DNA of 14,386 nt, taken from NCBI GenBank assembly GCA_021828925.1, contig JAJZCT010000016.1, positions 1 through 14,386 of the forward strand, in the 5' to 3' direction. The notes under the pieces are model-generated. The model saw only the letters and a list, made by a program, of their open reading frames with translations. It did no database searches and was not told where the DNA came from. Of this stretch, positions 1-7,740 are shown piece by piece (position 1 is the stretch's first letter; every line of letters starts with the position of its first letter). Origin of the DNA: Planctomycetota bacterium. GTDB taxonomy: Bacteria; Planctomycetota; Phycisphaerae; WQYP01. A program made the position numbers and the translations under genes.

Positions 1-159
1 GGCTCCAGTGGCCGCGCGGTGCGTTATGTGGAAAACAACCCGATTAAAGACGGATTGCGGCCACAAAAGTGGTCGTTTGTGGTGCCGCGTAACGGCCAGC
101 GGGACATACCACAGGCCAGTCTTAGCCGCGCGTGCTTGCACCGCGCGTTCCTCGGTTAA
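1..159 (+). CDS. REP-associated (Y1 family) transposase, C-terminal fragment cut by window edge
   Basis: Frame 1 is open from the first base to a TAA stop at 157-159, giving 52 residues. The start lies outside the window. The segment RYVENNPIKDGLRPQKW matches the C-terminal signature of REP-associated tyrosine transposases and IS200-like Y1 transposases, which typically carry a YxxxNPV(K/R)xGL motif shortly before the C-terminus. These enzymes are single-strand DNA transposases using a catalytic Tyr and a HUH motif; both would lie upstream and cannot be seen. The last codons and the stop run through a long inverted repeat (120-200), which fits a transposase that recognises hairpins beside its own gene. 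Whether the full gene is intact cannot be judged. An unrelated protein with a chance NPxKxGL motif is possible but less likely. Confidence 0.72.
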   Translation, partial: GSSGRAVRYVENNPIKDGLRPQKWSFVVPRNGQRDIPQASLSRACLHRAFLG

Positions 160-200
160 CACAGCGCGTTTCCGCGCGGTGCAAGCACAGGCGGCTAAGA
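120..200. repeat. REP-like long inverted repeat at the transposase 3' end
   Basis: The left arm at 120-147 and right arm at 173-200 are complementary at 26 of 28 positions, with a 25-base loop. The core is an uninterrupted 16-base match, GTGCTTGCACCGCGCG against CGCGCGGTGCAAGCAC. The stop codon of the transposase fragment (157-159) lies in the loop. No T-run follows, so it does not look like an intrinsic terminator. REP-associated transposases are known to act on hairpins flanking their genes, and this position fits that. No second copy was noticed elsewhere in the window. Confidence 0.7.
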
Positions 201-251
201 GATTGACGCGATGGAAATATCGGTAGAAATTAGATGCGAGGTTACCAACCC

Positions 252-1430
252 ATGAAATCACAAAACGATGTTACCTATCTGGATAACGCCGCGACCAGTT
301 GGCCCAAGCCGCCGGAAGTCGCTGCCGCTATGACAGAATTTCTTGCCAATGACGCGGCCAATCCGGGGCGGGCCGGGCATCGTATGGCCGTGGCGGCGGA
401 GAAAATGATTGATCGCGTTCGGAAACAGCTAACTGAATTCATCGGCGGAACGGATATTCACCGGCTTATTTTCGCCATGAATTGCACCGATGCTTTAAAT
501 ATCGCGTTCAAAAGTATCCTGCGATCCGGTGATCACGTTATTACCACCATGCTGGAACATAACAGCGTCAGCCGGCCGCTGCAGAGCATGGCGGACGCAG
601 GCTTTATTACGCTTACGCGCGTCAGCTTTTCGCCGCAAACCGGCATGATTGATCCTGATGAAGTCAAAAAAGCGATCACTCCGAAAACTCGCATGATTGC
701 CATTACCCATGCCAGCAATGTGCTGGGCACAGTTCAACCGGCGGCGGAGGTTGGAAAAATCGCACGCGAACATGGCGTATTGTTTCTGCTGGATACCGCC
801 CAGACCATTGGCGCAGTTCCGATTAACATCCTGCATGAGCACGTGGATATGCTGGCGTTTCCGGGGCATAAATCACTCCTAGGCCCCACCGGCACCGGCG
901 GGCTGTATCTACATACGACTGTTAATATGGATGATTTAATGGCTTTCCGTGAGGGGGGTACCGGCGGTGATTCCTCCACGGCGACGCAGCCGCGGCTCAT
1001 GCCCTACCTGCTGGAAGGCGGCACACCCAACACCGTGGGCATTGCGGGCCTTGGAGCGGCGACTGAATTTGTTATCAAACATGATCCCGCCCAAACACTG
1101 GCGCATGAAAAAACTCTGGTGCAGCGATTTATTGATGGCGTGGCGGATATTGGCGCTTTGAATATTTATGGCCCTACCGGCCCCAATGGCGCCGCCAATC
1201 GCGTGGGCACGGTAAGCTTTAATGTGGAGGGGTTCAGCCCGCAGGAGCTGGGCGGTATTCTGGATGAATCTTTTTCCATCGCTGTGCGTCCCGGTTTGCA
1301 CTGCTCCCCTTACGCCCATCGCGTGCTGAACTCATTTCCCGATGGTGCCGTGCGCGTAAGCCCCGGACATTTCAACACCGCAGAGGACATCGACCTGCTG
1401 CTCCAGGCCCTGCACGAAATAGCGGCGTAG
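252..1430 (+). CDS. Class V aminotransferase, cysteine desulfurase-like (SufS/CsdB-type)
   Basis: A PLP-dependent enzyme of 392 residues, the usual length for this family. It opens with TYLDNAATSWPKPPEV, typical of the cysteine desulfurase-like subfamily related to Enterococcus EF2568. Visible active-site features, numbered from this start: H103 in MLEHNS (ring stacking), D181 in LLDTAQ (PLP pyridine nitrogen), K207 in FPGHKSLLGPTG (Schiff base), and C351 in RPGLHCSPYAH, the position of the persulfide-forming cysteine. Likely reaction: L-cysteine to alanine with transfer of sulfur to an acceptor; selenocysteine lyase activity is an alternative. An ATG at 234 is in frame, but the one at 252 is preceded by GAGG at 238-241 and places the conserved YLDNAAT near the N-terminus, so 252 is preferred. 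A TTGACG at 203-208 could be a -35 but no good -10 follows. No suf or isc partners are nearby. Confidence 0.88.
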   Translation: MKSQNDVTYLDNAATSWPKPPEVAAAMTEFLANDAANPGRAGHRMAVAAEKMIDRVRKQLTEFIGGTDIHRLIFAMNCTDALNIAFKSILRSGDHVITTMLEHNSVSRPLQSMADAGFITLTRVSFSPQTGMIDPDEVKKAITPKTRMIAITHASNVLGTVQPAAEVGKIAREHGVLFLLDTAQTIGAVPINILHEHVDMLAFPGHKSLLGPTGTGGLYLHTTVNMDDLMAFREGGTGGDSSTATQPRLMPYLLEGGTPNTVGIAGLGAATEFVIKHDPAQTLAHEKTLVQRFIDGVADIGALNIYGPTGPNGAANRVGTVSFNVEGFSPQELGGILDESFSIAVRPGLHCSPYAHRVLNSFPDGAVRVSPGHFNTAEDIDLLLQALHEIAA

Positions 1431-1444
1431 CTTTCTACAAGCGA

Positions 1445-1453
1445 TGTTATAAT
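1445..1453 (+). promoter_or_regulatory. Extended -10 promoter element for the DUF4159 gene
   Basis: TGTTATAAT is a perfect -10 hexamer (1448-1453) with the extended TGn motif, 49 bases before the ATG at 1503. No convincing -35 is seen about 17 bases upstream, which extended -10 promoters can tolerate. The predicted transcript would begin near 1460, just at a small hairpin CGGC-ATTT-GCCG (1461-1472). Confidence 0.45.
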
Positions 1454-1502
1454 TTAGTCTCGGCATTTGCCGGGCCGCTGAATAAAACCATCGGGTTGCA
1501 AC

Positions 1503-4232
1503 ATGACGGAAAGTACCACCTGTGAAAATTGTGGCCGCGTGATAGGTGATTCTGACAGCCCACACGTCTGGGAACAGCACGTTGTTTGCCGCACATGCTG
1601 GGCGCGCCTTTCCGCGACCCCTTGCGCCGTATCCTTGCCGTCGGAAGTTTTCTTGGAAAATTCTGGATTTCAGCAGCGCAAGCGCCTGGTCATGGTCACT
1701 GCGGCAGTGACATTTCTGATCCTCGGAGGTATTGGAGCTGCGCTCATTCTGGCGTACAGCCATTTATCTTCCATGCCTGAAAAGACCGGCGCGCCGAGGC
1801 CAAGAGCCGCCTTAAAGCCACCGCATGCCGTGGCATTGGTCGTACCCGTCAAACAACCCGTTGCACCACTTCCCGCACGAAATTCCGCGAAACCGAAAGC
1901 GTCCACAGCTTTTCCCAAAACATCCGCACCCTTGCCAAAACCGATAGTTCCCGCGATTCCGATTGCCAAGGTCCCACCCACAACATTTAAAATGCCTCGC
2001 CCCTTAAGCCTGACCGCCGCTAATCCAACGGTTGATACCAACCGTGCCACCAGCCGAAAGGTACTTCGGGCTATTACCCGCGGGGTAAATTTTCTTCTCA
2101 GGCGGGAGAATGGGAAACACTACTGGAACGATGGCTTGGACTGGGTCGGTACCCCGGAGCACGGCGGTGAAACCGCTTTGGTACTCGAGGCACTCATTGA
2201 TGTCGATCAAAGTTTGCACCCGCCGCAACTGTACAGTTTTTCGCCGCGCATGCGCCAGGCATTGAACTATCTGGCAACCCTGAATACGCACGCCACGTAT
2301 GCCGCGTCTTTTCAAGCGCAGGCGTTGACGCTGCTGCCCAATGTGCAGCGGAAAAAATACATGGCGGCTCTGAATCGTGACCGCCGATATTTGTTTCGCG
2401 CCATGGTTCCGGGCGGAGATTTTTCCTATACCTGGCACCGGCAGGAAGGGTTTTTATGGGATAATTCCAATACGCAATATGGCGTACTGGGCCTGTGGGC
2501 GTGCGCCCATGCCGGGTTGAAGGTTCTTGCCACGCGGTGGCGACTATTGGCCTTACATTGGCGGACTACCCAACACATTGATGGCTCGTGGGGATACACC
2601 GATGACCACTCGCGCCCCCAAAGCTTTACGCCCGCGGGGGTTGCCAGCCTGTTTATTTCCGATGAATTTATCAATGCCTCTGATCTTAACATCCACCCGC
2701 ATCCGGATGTCAATATTGTCCGGGGCCTGCGCTGGCTCAATACGCATTTTGACCCCACCACGCAAGATCAATATGTCATGTATGGCTATGAACGTGTCGG
2801 CCTGGCCAGTGGCATAAAATATTTCGGTGAACATAACTGGTACCGTGATTATGTCCACACACTTTTGGCTACGCAGAAGTCCAATGGTAGTTGGAGCGCC
2901 AAATTTCCCTCGCCCCACCAAGGCAAACGAGTCATTGGGACCGCCTATTCATTGCTGGTTCTTGACCGGGGCTTAAACCCGGTGTTCATTAATAAATTAC
3001 AATATTCATCTCATTTTTACGGCCAGTGGAATGCCCGCCAGCGTGATGCTGCAAATATCACATCCTATCTTTCCCATGAAATGGAAACCCCGCTGAACTG
3101 GCAGGTAGCCACAACAACTTCGCCGGTAAGCCAATGGCTGGATTCACCGATTCTTCTGATTACGGGCCACAAAAATCCGCATTTTACTGCCGCGGTTCTT
3201 AATAAATTAAAACAATATATTTATGCGGGGGGAATGGTGGTGTGCTCCTGCGATGGAGATTCCAAACGTTTCCGCCGGGCGATGATACAGGCCGGTGAAT
3301 CATGCGTAGGTAATTCCTTCGCATTCCGGCCGGTGCCGCCCACCAGCCCGCTGATGACCATGCAGCCATGGTTTCATATTGCCTCTCCGCTGCTGGCGCT
3401 ATCCAATGGCGTGCGGTATTTATGGATCATCAGCCCGTCCGATATGGCCGGCGTATGGCAGAGCCGCCTGCACAACCACAAGCAGTATTGGGAGCTACCC
3501 TTGAATTTTTATCTCTATACCACGGGAAAAGGGTATCTCGCTAATCGCCTTCAGAGTCTGACGGTCCCGCCGCCCGATCAGACGCCCGTGCAAAAACTTG
3601 CCGTTGGCTTGGTGGCATTTCATGGCAATTGGAATCCGGAACCCGGCGCGTGGCCCCGCCTTGCCGCCCTATTGGCCGCGTATGATCGCACGGATGTCTC
3701 ATTGCAGAGCATTACCCTGGCAAAGCTCAACGCGGCTCGGGCCGCCATATTACCGCTGGCTCACCTCACAGGCGTGGGGGGCATCTCATTTTCTACCGCG
3801 AATATCGCGGCATTACGCGCGTATCTCAACGCCGGTGGAATGCTCTTCGCCGACAGTTGCGGAGGGAAGACCGTGTTCACCCATTCCTGCGCTTTGCTGA
3901 TTCAATCCCTATATCCCGGTAGTAAGCTGGAAAATATTCCAGCCCACAGCACATTATTCACCGGAATGATTCCCGGCGGCGTCAACGCCAGCAAAGTGAC
4001 CTACCGACAATATGGTGCGAATGTAAATCACCGGCGCACCACACCGCAACTATTCGGCATTCGCCTTAGGCACCGCTGGGCAGTGGTCTTCTCCTCAAAG
4101 GATATCACCTCGGGTCTGCTGGGAACCAACACCTGGGCCATCCGCGGCTACTCGCCACAATCCGCACAATCTCTGGCGTGTAATGTTCTTATGTACGCCA
4201 TCGCCCATCGCGTCAACGCATCGGCGCATTGA
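1503..4232 (+). CDS. Membrane-anchored toroid-domain protein with tandem DUF4159 domains
   Basis: A 909-residue protein of unknown function with four visible parts. Residues 7-32 hold two CxxC pairs (C7, C10, C29, C32), like a small zinc ribbon. Residues 62-84 are a single hydrophobic segment preceded by RKR, suggesting a type II anchor with a cytoplasmic N-terminus. Residues 90-165 are a Pro/Ala/Lys-rich linker. Residues 185-490 resemble the alpha-toroid of prenyltransferases and squalene cyclases, with repeats such as DGSWGYTDD (360-368), NGSWSAKFP (461-469) and GDFSYTW (305-311); the cyclase DxDD motif is absent, so catalysis of that kind is unlikely. From 505 onward are two similar halves, YGQWN...YAGGMVVCSCDGD (506-586) and HGNWNPEP...LNAGGMLFADSCGG (707-788), matching the DUF4159 glutamine-amidotransferase-like fold. 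Such proteins are common in planctomycetes. The ribosome binding site is weak. It sits between two class V aminotransferase genes. Confidence 0.85.
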   Translation: MTESTTCENCGRVIGDSDSPHVWEQHVVCRTCWARLSATPCAVSLPSEVFLENSGFQQRKRLVMVTAAVTFLILGGIGAALILAYSHLSSMPEKTGAPRPRAALKPPHAVALVVPVKQPVAPLPARNSAKPKASTAFPKTSAPLPKPIVPAIPIAKVPPTTFKMPRPLSLTAANPTVDTNRATSRKVLRAITRGVNFLLRRENGKHYWNDGLDWVGTPEHGGETALVLEALIDVDQSLHPPQLYSFSPRMRQALNYLATLNTHATYAASFQAQALTLLPNVQRKKYMAALNRDRRYLFRAMVPGGDFSYTWHRQEGFLWDNSNTQYGVLGLWACAHAGLKVLATRWRLLALHWRTTQHIDGSWGYTDDHSRPQSFTPAGVASLFISDEFINASDLNIHPHPDVNIVRGLRWLNTHFDPTTQDQYVMYGYERVGLASGIKYFGEHNWYRDYVHTLLATQKSNGSWSAKFPSPHQGKRVIGTAYSLLVLDRGLNPVFINKLQYSSHFYGQWNARQRDAANITSYLSHEMETPLNWQVATTTSPVSQWLDSPILLITGHKNPHFTAAVLNKLKQYIYAGGMVVCSCDGDSKRFRRAMIQAGESCVGNSFAFRPVPPTSPLMTMQPWFHIASPLLALSNGVRYLWIISPSDMAGVWQSRLHNHKQYWELPLNFYLYTTGKGYLANRLQSLTVPPPDQTPVQKLAVGLVAFHGNWNPEPGAWPRLAALLAAYDRTDVSLQSITLAKLNAARAAILPLAHLTGVGGISFSTANIAALRAYLNAGGMLFADSCGGKTVFTHSCALLIQSLYPGSKLENIPAHSTLFTGMIPGGVNASKVTYRQYGANVNHRRTTPQLFGIRLRHRWAVVFSSKDITSGLLGTNTWAIRGYSPQSAQSLACNVLMYAIAHRVNASAH

Positions 4233-4283
4233 CCGGGCCGCTGATACGGGTCTGTTATTCCCCTTGTTATGGGCTGGCCAATT

Positions 4284-4289
4284 TATAAT
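4284..4289 (+). promoter_or_regulatory. Possible -10 element for the second aminotransferase gene
   Basis: A perfect TATAAT lies in the 100-base gap after the DUF4159 gene, 44 bases before the ATG at 4333. The nearest -35-like hexamer, TTGTTA at 4264-4269, is only 14 bases away, which is too short for a standard sigma70 promoter, so support rests on the -10 alone. Confidence 0.33.
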
Positions 4290-4317
4290 TTGTACGTCAT
4301 ACTGCCACTGGATCGAA

Positions 4318-4323
4318 AAAGGA
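4318..4323 (+). promoter_or_regulatory. Ribosome binding site that sets the start at 4333
   Basis: AAAGGA is followed after 9 bases by ATG at 4333. The frame stays open upstream to an ATG at 4183, but that one lies inside the end of the DUF4159 gene and has no comparable site, so 4333 is the supported start. Confidence 0.6.
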
Positions 4324-4332
4324 CTTGATACC

Positions 4333-5508
4333 ATGACCCTATCACCAACTAGCGCTATAGCATTACCGCCATTACCCGCGGGCTTTGATGTTGCCGTCGA
4401 ATTTCCCATTACCCGCCGCTGGACGTTTTTTAATCATGCGGGCGTGGCTCCCATTTCCGGCCGCGCCGCATCAGAAATTGAACGCTTTGCGCGTGAAGCG
4501 CGTGATGATTCGTATCTTACCGGCCGCTGGTACCAGAAAATTGAATTGGTGCGCAAACAGGCTGCCGAGTTCATTGGCGCTGTGCCGGAGGAAATGGCAT
4601 TTGTTAAAAATACCAGCGAGGGAATTGCCTTTGTTGCCAACGGGCTGGACTGGAAGGCCGGCGATGAAATTATCTCCACGTCCGTGGAATATCCATCCAA
4701 TGTATATCCATGGATTGATGTCGCACAACGCTATGGAGCCAAACACATTATGCTGCCGGAGGTTGACGCGCGCGTGGATATTCAAAGCATATTCGATGCC
4801 GTCACACCCCGCACCCGCATGATCGCCCTGTCGCACGTGGAATACGCCAGCGGCTTCCGCCACGACATTTCCGCGATTGGTCAATTCTGCCGGGACCGTG
4901 GAATTCTACTGTGTGTGGATGGCATCCAAGCCTGTGGCGTATTGCCGGTGGATGTGCGGGCAATGAATATTGATTTTCTTTCCGCCGATGGACACAAATG
5001 GTTGCTGGGTCCGGAAGGGGCTGGAATCTTTTACTGCCGCAAAGAATTACTGACATCCCTGCGGCCGGAGATCGGCTGGATGAATGTCATTAACGCCAGC
5101 GATTACGGCCAGTACGATTTTACTCTGCGGACCGATGCGCGGAGATTTGAGTGCGGATCGCACAATATTCCAGGCATACTGGCACTGGGCGCTTCCATGC
5201 AGTTGCTTTCAGATATCGGCTCGGACGTCGTGATGGGACGTGTGTTGAGCTTAACTACGCAGCTTTGCGCCGGGTTGGCGGAAAAATCTTACACCCTTGT
5301 TTCCAGTCGGCGGGATCATGAAACCAGCGGGATCGTGAGTTTCAAAAGCCGCGGTCATCATCATGCCCAAATCATCAGCAATCTGGAGAAACAGAAGATC
5401 ATCATTGTCGAACGCGAGGGTCGATTACGCGTCTCGCCGCATTTTTATCAAAGCGCCGATGATATAAACCGGCTGCTAAATGCTCTGCCTGATGATGCCC
5501 ATACATGA
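4333..5508 (+). CDS. Class V aminotransferase-fold PLP enzyme lacking the desulfurase cysteine
   Basis: A 391-residue PLP enzyme of fold type I. Visible features: FFNHAGVAPIS (32-42) at the N-terminal substrate loop, VKNTSEGIAFV (91-101) for phosphate contacts, D196 in LLCVDGIQA binding the PLP nitrogen, and the Schiff-base K222 in SADGHKWLLGPEGAG. H169 lies in ALSHVEYASG. The C-terminal region (355-372, IIIVEREGRLRVSPHFY) has no Cys where SufS-type enzymes carry the persulfide cysteine, so sulfur transfer by the usual mechanism is unlikely. FNHAG openings are seen in isopenicillin N epimerase-like and related class V enzymes, which act on varied amino acids; the substrate here cannot be told. 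It is only distantly similar to the enzyme encoded at 252-1430, so recent duplication is not suggested. The gene follows the DUF4159 gene by 100 bases. Confidence 0.85.
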   Translation: MTLSPTSAIALPPLPAGFDVAVEFPITRRWTFFNHAGVAPISGRAASEIERFAREARDDSYLTGRWYQKIELVRKQAAEFIGAVPEEMAFVKNTSEGIAFVANGLDWKAGDEIISTSVEYPSNVYPWIDVAQRYGAKHIMLPEVDARVDIQSIFDAVTPRTRMIALSHVEYASGFRHDISAIGQFCRDRGILLCVDGIQACGVLPVDVRAMNIDFLSADGHKWLLGPEGAGIFYCRKELLTSLRPEIGWMNVINASDYGQYDFTLRTDARRFECGSHNIPGILALGASMQLLSDIGSDVVMGRVLSLTTQLCAGLAEKSYTLVSSRRDHETSGIVSFKSRGHHHAQIISNLEKQKIIIVEREGRLRVSPHFYQSADDINRLLNALPDDAHT

Positions 5509-5551
5509 CGTCCTCAATCCGCTCAATGACAGGTTCATTACCCGTCCCGGA

Positions 5552-5582
5552 TTTACATATCAAGCCATTCATCCGATACTAT
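5552..5582 (+). promoter_or_regulatory. Weak candidate promoter for the cupin-rdgB pair
   Basis: TTTACA (5552-5557) and TACTAT (5577-5582) are separated by 19 bases, slightly long for sigma70. A TTGACA also occurs at 5586-5591 but no -10 follows it before the start codon. The assignment is tentative. Confidence 0.28.
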
Positions 5583-5619
5583 GAGTTGACAATCGAATAC
5601 TAAAGCAAGGAACTTTTGC

Positions 5620-6066
5620 ATGATTATTGCGGATTTAAGTCAGATTCAAGGTCGGCGCTATCCGGCACGGCGCAAAACCCAGAACGTTGTCGGCGGCGCT
5701 TCACCCATAGCAGCGACCCATTTTGCAATGGGCTTTGTGACGCTTGATCCGGATGGCGGGCAGGTGCCGTGGCACAATCAGCAGCAGGAAGAAGTTTATT
5801 TTGTGCTGGAAGGGGAAGCGGAAATGTGCCTGGGCGCGGAAAAGCAAATCATTCGCAGCGGACAGGCCGCCTATATTCCCAGCGGTGTATTCCACCAGAT
5901 TACCAATATCGGTTCGACTGCAATGAAAATGATTTACTGCTATGGCCCCGCCGGCGATGTTGCGCATTGGCGGCAGGAACTTGACGGCACATTACCCCGA
6001 GCCGGTGTTGAAGCCCCCCCGCTGCCCGCCGGTGCCCGGCCACAATGCACCGATAAAGCGGCCTAA
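5620..6066 (+). CDS. Small single-domain cupin protein
   Basis: A 148-residue protein with one cupin beta-barrel at about residues 35-110. Cupin motif 1 is GQVPWHNQQQEEVYFVLEG (47-65), with H52, Q54 and E58 at the three metal-ligand positions; the usual second His of HxH is Gln here. Motif 2, GQAAYIPSGVFHQITN (81-96), is complete with H92. A metal-binding role is therefore plausible with an altered ligand set. The C-terminal 35 residues are Pro/Ala-rich and probably loose. Substrate and reaction cannot be told: cupins include dioxygenases, isomerases and pure binding proteins. The start is backed by AAGGA at 5607-5611, 8 bases upstream. The next gene, rdgB, begins 27 bases after the stop, suggesting one transcript. 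Confidence 0.85.
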   Translation: MIIADLSQIQGRRYPARRKTQNVVGGASPIAATHFAMGFVTLDPDGGQVPWHNQQQEEVYFVLEGEAEMCLGAEKQIIRSGQAAYIPSGVFHQITNIGSTAMKMIYCYGPAGDVAHWRQELDGTLPRAGVEAPPLPAGARPQCTDKAA

Positions 6067-6093
6067 AGCTGCGGCACTTCTTTAAGGATCGAG

Positions 6094-6705
6094 ATGCGTT
6101 TACTCATTGCCACAACTAATCTGGGCAAAGCGAAGGAAATCAAGGCGGAATTGCTGGCCGCAGGCGTAGGCGAGCTGGAATTGCTCACGCTCCGTGATTT
6201 TCCGGCCATTCCCGACGTGGTTGAAGACCAGCCAACGTTCGGCGGCAATGCCATGAAAAAAGCTCGGCATTATGCCGCACATAGTAATATGCTTACCTTG
6301 GCGGATGACTCCGGGCTTTGTGTTGATGCACTTAACGGTGCCCCTGGAATATACAGCGCCCGCTATGCCGGCCAACCGTGCGATGACGATGCCAATAATC
6401 GCAAACTGCTGGCAGCATTGCAGGATGTACCCGCGGAGAAACGCGGTGCGCAATTTGTCTGTGCTTTAGCGCTAGCTTTGCCAAATAGGCCGCTGGTGGT
6501 GCTGTCGGATTATGTCATCGGCGGCATCGGCTATGCGCCACGCGGCGATAACGGCTTCGGCTACGATCCGCTGTTTGTTCTGCCGGAACGTCGGCTTACA
6601 ACCGCCGAATTATCCCTGGAGGAGAAATCCCAGATCAGCCACCGCGGAAAAGCCGTTCGCCGGCTGGCCCAGTGGCTATTGGAAAATCCGATCCCCAGCC
6701 CATAA
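6094..6705 (+). CDS. rdgB: XTP/dITP pyrophosphatase (RdgB/HAM1 family)
   Basis: This enzyme hydrolyses non-canonical purine triphosphates (dITP, XTP, ITP) to monophosphate and pyrophosphate, keeping deaminated bases out of DNA and RNA in the cytoplasm. The 203 residues match the family length. All signature motifs are seen: TTNLGKAKE (7-15) for the triphosphate, the FGGNAMKKA region (49-57), LADDSGLCVDALNGAPGIYSAR (69-90) with the catalytic acidic pair D71-D72, GFGYDPLF (154-161) and SHRGKA (182-187). AAGGA at 6084-6088 precedes the ATG by 5 bases. It lies 27 bases behind the cupin gene and is probably co-transcribed. An inverted repeat overlaps its stop codon (6680-6722) and may mark the end of the transcript. 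Confidence 0.95.
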   Translation: MRLLIATTNLGKAKEIKAELLAAGVGELELLTLRDFPAIPDVVEDQPTFGGNAMKKARHYAAHSNMLTLADDSGLCVDALNGAPGIYSARYAGQPCDDDANNRKLLAALQDVPAEKRGAQFVCALALALPNRPLVVLSDYVIGGIGYAPRGDNGFGYDPLFVLPERRLTTAELSLEEKSQISHRGKAVRRLAQWLLENPIPSP

Positions 6706-6722
6706 CACACATGGATTTTCCA
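6680..6722 (+). terminator. Inverted repeat spanning the rdgB stop, possible weak terminator
   Basis: TGGAAAATCC (6680-6689) and GGATTTTCCA (6713-6722) are perfect 10-base complements with a 23-base loop that contains the rdgB stop codon. A short T-run (6733-6737) begins 10 bases after the stem. The stem is A/T-rich in its centre and the T-run is displaced, so termination would be weak; chance is a real alternative. Confidence 0.28.
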
Positions 6723-6883
6723 GTCGCAATAATTTTTCCGGGCAACGCCGCGCGTTCAACCGAAATATCCGCGTTAGGTCAATGCGGCAGCGTTGAGTTC
6801 GACGCGAATTGCGGTTTGATGGCACGATGCACTTCACCGCGGCACGCGTGGCCAGTCGGAATTAGCGGTTTTTTTAGCCGCCC

Positions 6884-6911
6884 TTGACATCTTGGTTTAG
6901 CAGCCTACTAT
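6884..6911 (+). promoter_or_regulatory. Sigma70-type promoter of the glycosyltransferase gene
   Basis: A perfect -35 hexamer TTGACA (6884-6889), a 16-base spacer and TACTAT (6906-6911) lie just before the ATG at 6934. Transcription would start near 6918, leaving a leader of about 16 bases with no clear Shine-Dalgarno sequence. This is the best promoter in the window and separates the glycosyltransferase gene from rdgB. The rest of the 228-base gap (6706-6883) shows no gene. Confidence 0.65.
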
Positions 6912-6933
6912 TTGCATTGAGAAAATACGGACG

Positions 6934-7659
6934 ATGAAAACGCTTATTGCCATTCCGGTCTTCAATGAACAACGCTACCTGCGCAAGGTGCTGGGCGAAA
7001 TCCGTCTGCACACGAATGCCGATGTTCTGATCATTGATGATGGCTCGACCGATGCCACGCCGCAAATTCTCCGTTCAATGTCCGATATTTCCATCTTGCG
7101 CCATCCCCGAAATATGGGTTATGGCCAAAGTCTGATTGACGCCTTCGATTATTCAGCCCGGCATAGCTACGACTGGGTTATTACCATGGACTGCGATGAA
7201 CAGCATGAGCCGGCGGCGCTGCCCGAATTTATTGCCGCTGCGGAAGCAGATGATGCCGATATTATAAGCGGCTCGCGCTACCTGCTTACCAAGTCGCGGA
7301 AAGACGAACCGCCCATGGATCGTCGATTGATCAATCACCTTATTACAGAAGTGATTAATCGCAATCTGAATTTGAATCTTACGGACAGTTTCTGTGGCTT
7401 TAAGGCCCACCGTGTGGCGGCAATGGAAAAATTGGAGTTGTGTGAAACCGGGTACGCCTTCCCGCTGGAATTCTGGGTACGTGCGGCACAGGCTTCGCTG
7501 CGTATTTCTGAATTGCCCATTCGCCTGATTTACAACGATCCCAATCGGCACTTCGGCGGCCGACTGGATAATCCGAATCATCGCCTACGACATTACCTCA
7601 ATGTTTTCTTCCGTACCTTGCATTCCAGCGAATGCTGCCAAACTTTGGCCGCGGGATAA
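6934..7659 (+). CDS. Family 2 glycosyltransferase, dolichyl-phosphate mannose synthase-like
   Basis: A 241-residue GT-A fold enzyme of the GT2 family. It begins directly with the nucleotide-binding strand IAIPVFNEQRYL (5-16). DDGSTD (35-40) contacts the nucleotide, MDCDEQHEP (85-93) provides the metal-binding DxD site, and DSFCGFKAHR (151-160) resembles the acceptor-loop motif of DPM1-like enzymes. No transmembrane segment or C-terminal GtrA-like domain is seen, so it is a soluble or peripheral enzyme, presumably transferring a sugar from a nucleotide donor to a lipid phosphate or glycan on the cytoplasmic face. Donor and acceptor cannot be inferred. It has its own promoter (6884-6911) and no ribosome binding site worth the name. 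The BshC-like gene starts 81 bases downstream; a functional link is not evident. Confidence 0.9.
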   Translation: MKTLIAIPVFNEQRYLRKVLGEIRLHTNADVLIIDDGSTDATPQILRSMSDISILRHPRNMGYGQSLIDAFDYSARHSYDWVITMDCDEQHEPAALPEFIAAAEADDADIISGSRYLLTKSRKDEPPMDRRLINHLITEVINRNLNLNLTDSFCGFKAHRVAAMEKLELCETGYAFPLEFWVRAAQASLRISELPIRLIYNDPNRHFGGRLDNPNHRLRHYLNVFFRTLHSSECCQTLAAG

Positions 7660-7686
7660 CTTTGATGTCCGATTAATGGCCGCGAT

Positions 7687-7715
7687 TTGAAATATCCAGC
7701 GCTCCCGCGTATGTT
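7687..7715 (+). promoter_or_regulatory. Candidate promoter of the BshC-like gene
   Basis: TTGAAA (7687-7692) and TATGTT (7710-7715) are separated by an ideal 17 bases. The predicted transcript start near 7722 coincides with the AGAGGA ribosome binding site (7722-7727), leaving a very short leader before ATG 7741. Confidence 0.4.
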
Positions 7716-7740
7716 TCCATAAGAGGAATCAAAATATCAC

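Noticed and set aside
2989..3218. A/T-rich repeat TTAATAAATTA at two places in the DUF4159 gene
   Set aside because: Both copies encode the common helical string NKL in the same frame and lie inside the coding sequence; coincidence of codon use explains them.
1470..4244. 12-base repeat CCGGGCCGCTGA before and after the DUF4159 gene
   Set aside because: Several exact 12-base matches are expected by chance in a window of this size, and the two copies sit differently relative to their -10 elements.
5586..5591. TTGACA as a -35 for the cupin gene
   Set aside because: The segment 16 to 18 bases downstream is the ribosome binding site and has no -10-like hexamer.
6865..6881. T-rich hairpin GCGG-T-run-CCGC before the glycosyltransferase promoter
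   Set aside because: The T-run is in the loop and the stem is only 4 bases, so it is not an intrinsic terminator.
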